From Deinococcus frigens DSM 12807 (GTDB lineage Bacteria; Deinococcota; Deinococci; Deinococcales; Deinococcaceae), in assembly GCF_000701425.1 (NCBI RefSeq), contig NZ_JNIW01000043.1, positions 1 through 30,698 on the forward strand: a stretch of 30,698 bases of DNA. Reading direction: 5' to 3'. Each line of letters begins with the position of its first letter. Position 1 is the first letter of the stretch. Below the pieces are notes generated by a model. That model worked only from the letters and a program-made list of their open reading frames with translations, was not told where the DNA came from and searched no databases. Shown in pieces: positions 29,244 to 30,698 of this stretch. Made by a program: the position numbers and the translations under genes.

Positions 29244-29755
29244 CCAACCCGCCCGAGCCGTGGCCCGACAACGCCGCCCACCTGCTGCGCCTGCTGGTTC
29301 AGCGGGTGATCGTGCTGGGGAAGCTCCCCCGGCTGATTCCGCGCGCCCTGCACGCCCACGAGATCATTCCGGGACGTTCGGAGTTCTGCGTCACCGACAG
29401 CACCGAACTTGATTCCGGCTCCGGCTGGGATGGGGACTTCCTGGTGTTGCCGCGTGAGTATGGCGGCTATATCGCCGTGCATTACGCACAGGACACCGAT
29501 CAGCGCGAGACCTTCCCGGATGAAGCGCGTCTGGCCTCTGCGCTCGCCACCTTTACCGAGGATGCCCGCGTGCGGGCCGTGCCGGGCCTGCGCCAGTTCG
29601 GGCTGGTTCCGGCGCGGTGGTTCCTGAACGACACCCCAGTGAGCATGCAGCACCCACCAGTGCTGACGCTGGAAGTGGAGTGGACCCTGGGCGTGAACCT
29701 GCTGATCCCGAGAGCCTTTCTCAACCCCGACGCCACAGGAGGCGTGAACCCATGA
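29240..29755 (+). CDS. Tail terminator-like protein
   Basis: A 171-aa protein starting with TTG, with GGAGGT 8 bases upstream and a TTGA overlap on the previous stop. Mixed alpha/beta; TLEVEWTLGVNLLIPRAFLN near the end. Its position just before the small tail gene and tail tube matches a tail terminator, but family evidence is only positional. Confidence 0.6.
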   Translation: MTNPPEPWPDNAAHLLRLLVQRVIVLGKLPRLIPRALHAHEIIPGRSEFCVTDSTELDSGSGWDGDFLVLPREYGGYIAVHYAQDTDQRETFPDEARLASALATFTEDARVRAVPGLRQFGLVPARWFLNDTPVSMQHPPVLTLEVEWTLGVNLLIPRAFLNPDATGGVNP

Positions 29756-30171
29756 AAAAAACCGATCAGGTGGCCGCCATCGAGCAGGCCAACGGGGAGA
29801 AGCTGTCCCCGGACGACTACACCGCCCGGCAGCTCGACGAGCTGCGCGCCATCGCCGAGCAGGGCGGCGCGACTCTGGAGGTCTTCCAGACCCAGCGCCA
29901 CGCCTTCGATGCACTCCGAGAGCAGGCCGAGGAATCCATGACCCGCGTGGAATACACCGGACAGACCGCAGGCAGCATCCGTCTGGAGAGCGGCACGGTG
30001 CTGGTCACTCACATCGAACCCAGTGACGTGCTGGAACCGGAGGGTGACGAGCAGCGTGCGGCCCTCCTCGCCACCGGTTACTTCACTCCCACCCGCAAGC
30101 GGGCCACCACGGACACCACCACCGACGCGCCGATTGAATCTGCCGTCCCTGATCCCCAGGAGAGCGCATGA
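29752..30171 (+). CDS. Hypothetical tail-region protein
   Basis: A 139-aa protein (MKKTDQVAAIEQANGEKLSPDDY...) with a helical first half, an apparent beta part (GSIRLESGTVLVTHIEP) and a Thr/Asp-rich tail. ATGA overlap at both ends. No family recognised; position between tail terminator and tail tube. Confidence 0.62.
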   Translation: MKKTDQVAAIEQANGEKLSPDDYTARQLDELRAIAEQGGATLEVFQTQRHAFDALREQAEESMTRVEYTGQTAGSIRLESGTVLVTHIEPSDVLEPEGDEQRAALLATGYFTPTRKRATTDTTTDAPIESAVPDPQESA

Positions 30172-30698
30172 CCTTTATCGCCAACACTGGCGTCCGCAAC
30201 GATGGGCGCAAGGGCCACTTCGGCATCGCCGCCCAGGCCGAACCCGGCGTGTATACGCCGCCCACCAACTTCCTGCGCGAGACCGGCGGCACCGGCTACA
30301 TGCCCGACGATCTGGAGCGCGTCAGCCAGGCGTTCCGGGGCACCTCGTTCGAAAGCCCGGCAGAGTACGCCGGAACCGACTACATGTCCCGCAGCGTGCC
30401 CACCGAGGCCACCGTGAACGACGTGGCCCTGATGCTGCGCCTGATGTACGGCGAGCCGGACGGCACGGGTGTCATCACGCCCCAGGACGCCACGCAGTGG
30501 GACCCCAACTTTCCTCTCCCTGCGTTTTCCGGGCAGTGGCGGGTGCCGGGGGCCGGGCACGTCCAGATCCGTGACGGCCAGCTCCACGAGCTGACCCTGA
30601 CCGTGCCCGAGTCGCGCACCGAGTTCGTGAGCGCGAGCATGGCCTTCCACGCGGCCTGGGCGCTGCACCACCCGGAGGGCGCGCCAATCTCGCCCTTC
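30168..30698 (+). CDS. Phage tail tube protein, partial (cut by window end)
   Basis: An open frame of 177 codons with no stop before the window edge. It begins MTFIANTGVRNDGRKGHFGI with an ATGA overlap. Segments such as GIAAQAEPGVYTPPTNFLRETGG, STRONG-like domain SRSVPTEATVNDVALMLRLMYG and a beta-rich later part fit a siphophage major tail protein (tail tube). Its position after the tail terminator agrees. The C-terminal end and any tail chaperone or tape measure lie outside the window. Confidence 0.72.
   Translation, partial: MTFIANTGVRNDGRKGHFGIAAQAEPGVYTPPTNFLRETGGTGYMPDDLERVSQAFRGTSFESPAEYAGTDYMSRSVPTEATVNDVALMLRLMYGEPDGTGVITPQDATQWDPNFPLPAFSGQWRVPGAGHVQIRDGQLHELTLTVPESRTEFVSASMAFHAAWALHHPEGAPISPF

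Overview
The window is the left and central part of a temperate, tailed-phage genome (prophage) from a GC-rich bacterium, most likely Deinococcus or a close relative. I base the host on four things: high GC content; a repressor/metallopeptidase pair resembling the Deinococcus DdrO/IrrE pair; a lipoprotein ending in a 'sunset'-type domain; and a leaderless early promoter. This is inference; no host chromosomal gene is visible.

Layout. (1) 19-3579, minus strand: a large serine integrase, a small unknown protein, and a DarG/DarT toxin-antitoxin pair (DNA ADP-ribosylation). (2) 3751-7674, minus strand: a lysogen-type operon read leftward from a Cro/CI-like control region. It holds an XRE repressor, an ImmA/IrrE-type metallopeptidase, a one-pass membrane protein, a secreted Excalibur protein, a 35-aa ORF, a two-pass membrane protein and an Ig-like lipoprotein. 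(3) 7697-7793: divergent control region with a strong plus-strand promoter, repeated operator-like motifs and a leaderless start. (4) 7793-19210, plus strand: an early operon of about 24 genes and one mini-ORF. Nearly every junction is a 4-base ATGA/GTGA/TTGA overlap. It includes a ParB-like protein, an ASCH-like protein, a replication initiator with iteron-like repeats inside its gene, a DnaC-like helicase loader and a PDDEXK-like nuclease. Most of the small proteins are unknown. (5) 19207-19921: a transcriptional boundary with a possible promoter, two terminator hairpins and one minus-strand membrane-protein gene. (6) 19922-30698, plus strand: packaging and head-tail genes in standard order, namely small and large terminase, portal, two small genes, S80-type prohead protease with a nested scaffold start, decoration protein, terminator, major capsid, connector/adaptor proteins, tail terminator and the start of a tail-tube gene cut by the window edge.

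How it works together. In a lysogen the repressor should hold the early promoter off. Cleavage of the repressor by the metallopeptidase (as IrrE cleaves DdrO after DNA damage) would release the early operon, whose replication proteins would act at an origin lying within the initiator gene. The lysogen-side genes (DarTG, lipoprotein, secreted and membrane proteins) are good candidates for lysogenic conversion, superinfection exclusion or anti-phage defence. The most original observations are the out-of-frame iterons at 14401-14524, the 22-junction chain of 4-base overlaps, the control region with its DdrO/IrrE-like switch, and the combination of DarTG with exported proteins on the lysogen side. 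No lysis, tail-tip or right-end genes, tRNAs or CRISPR arrays are present in the window.
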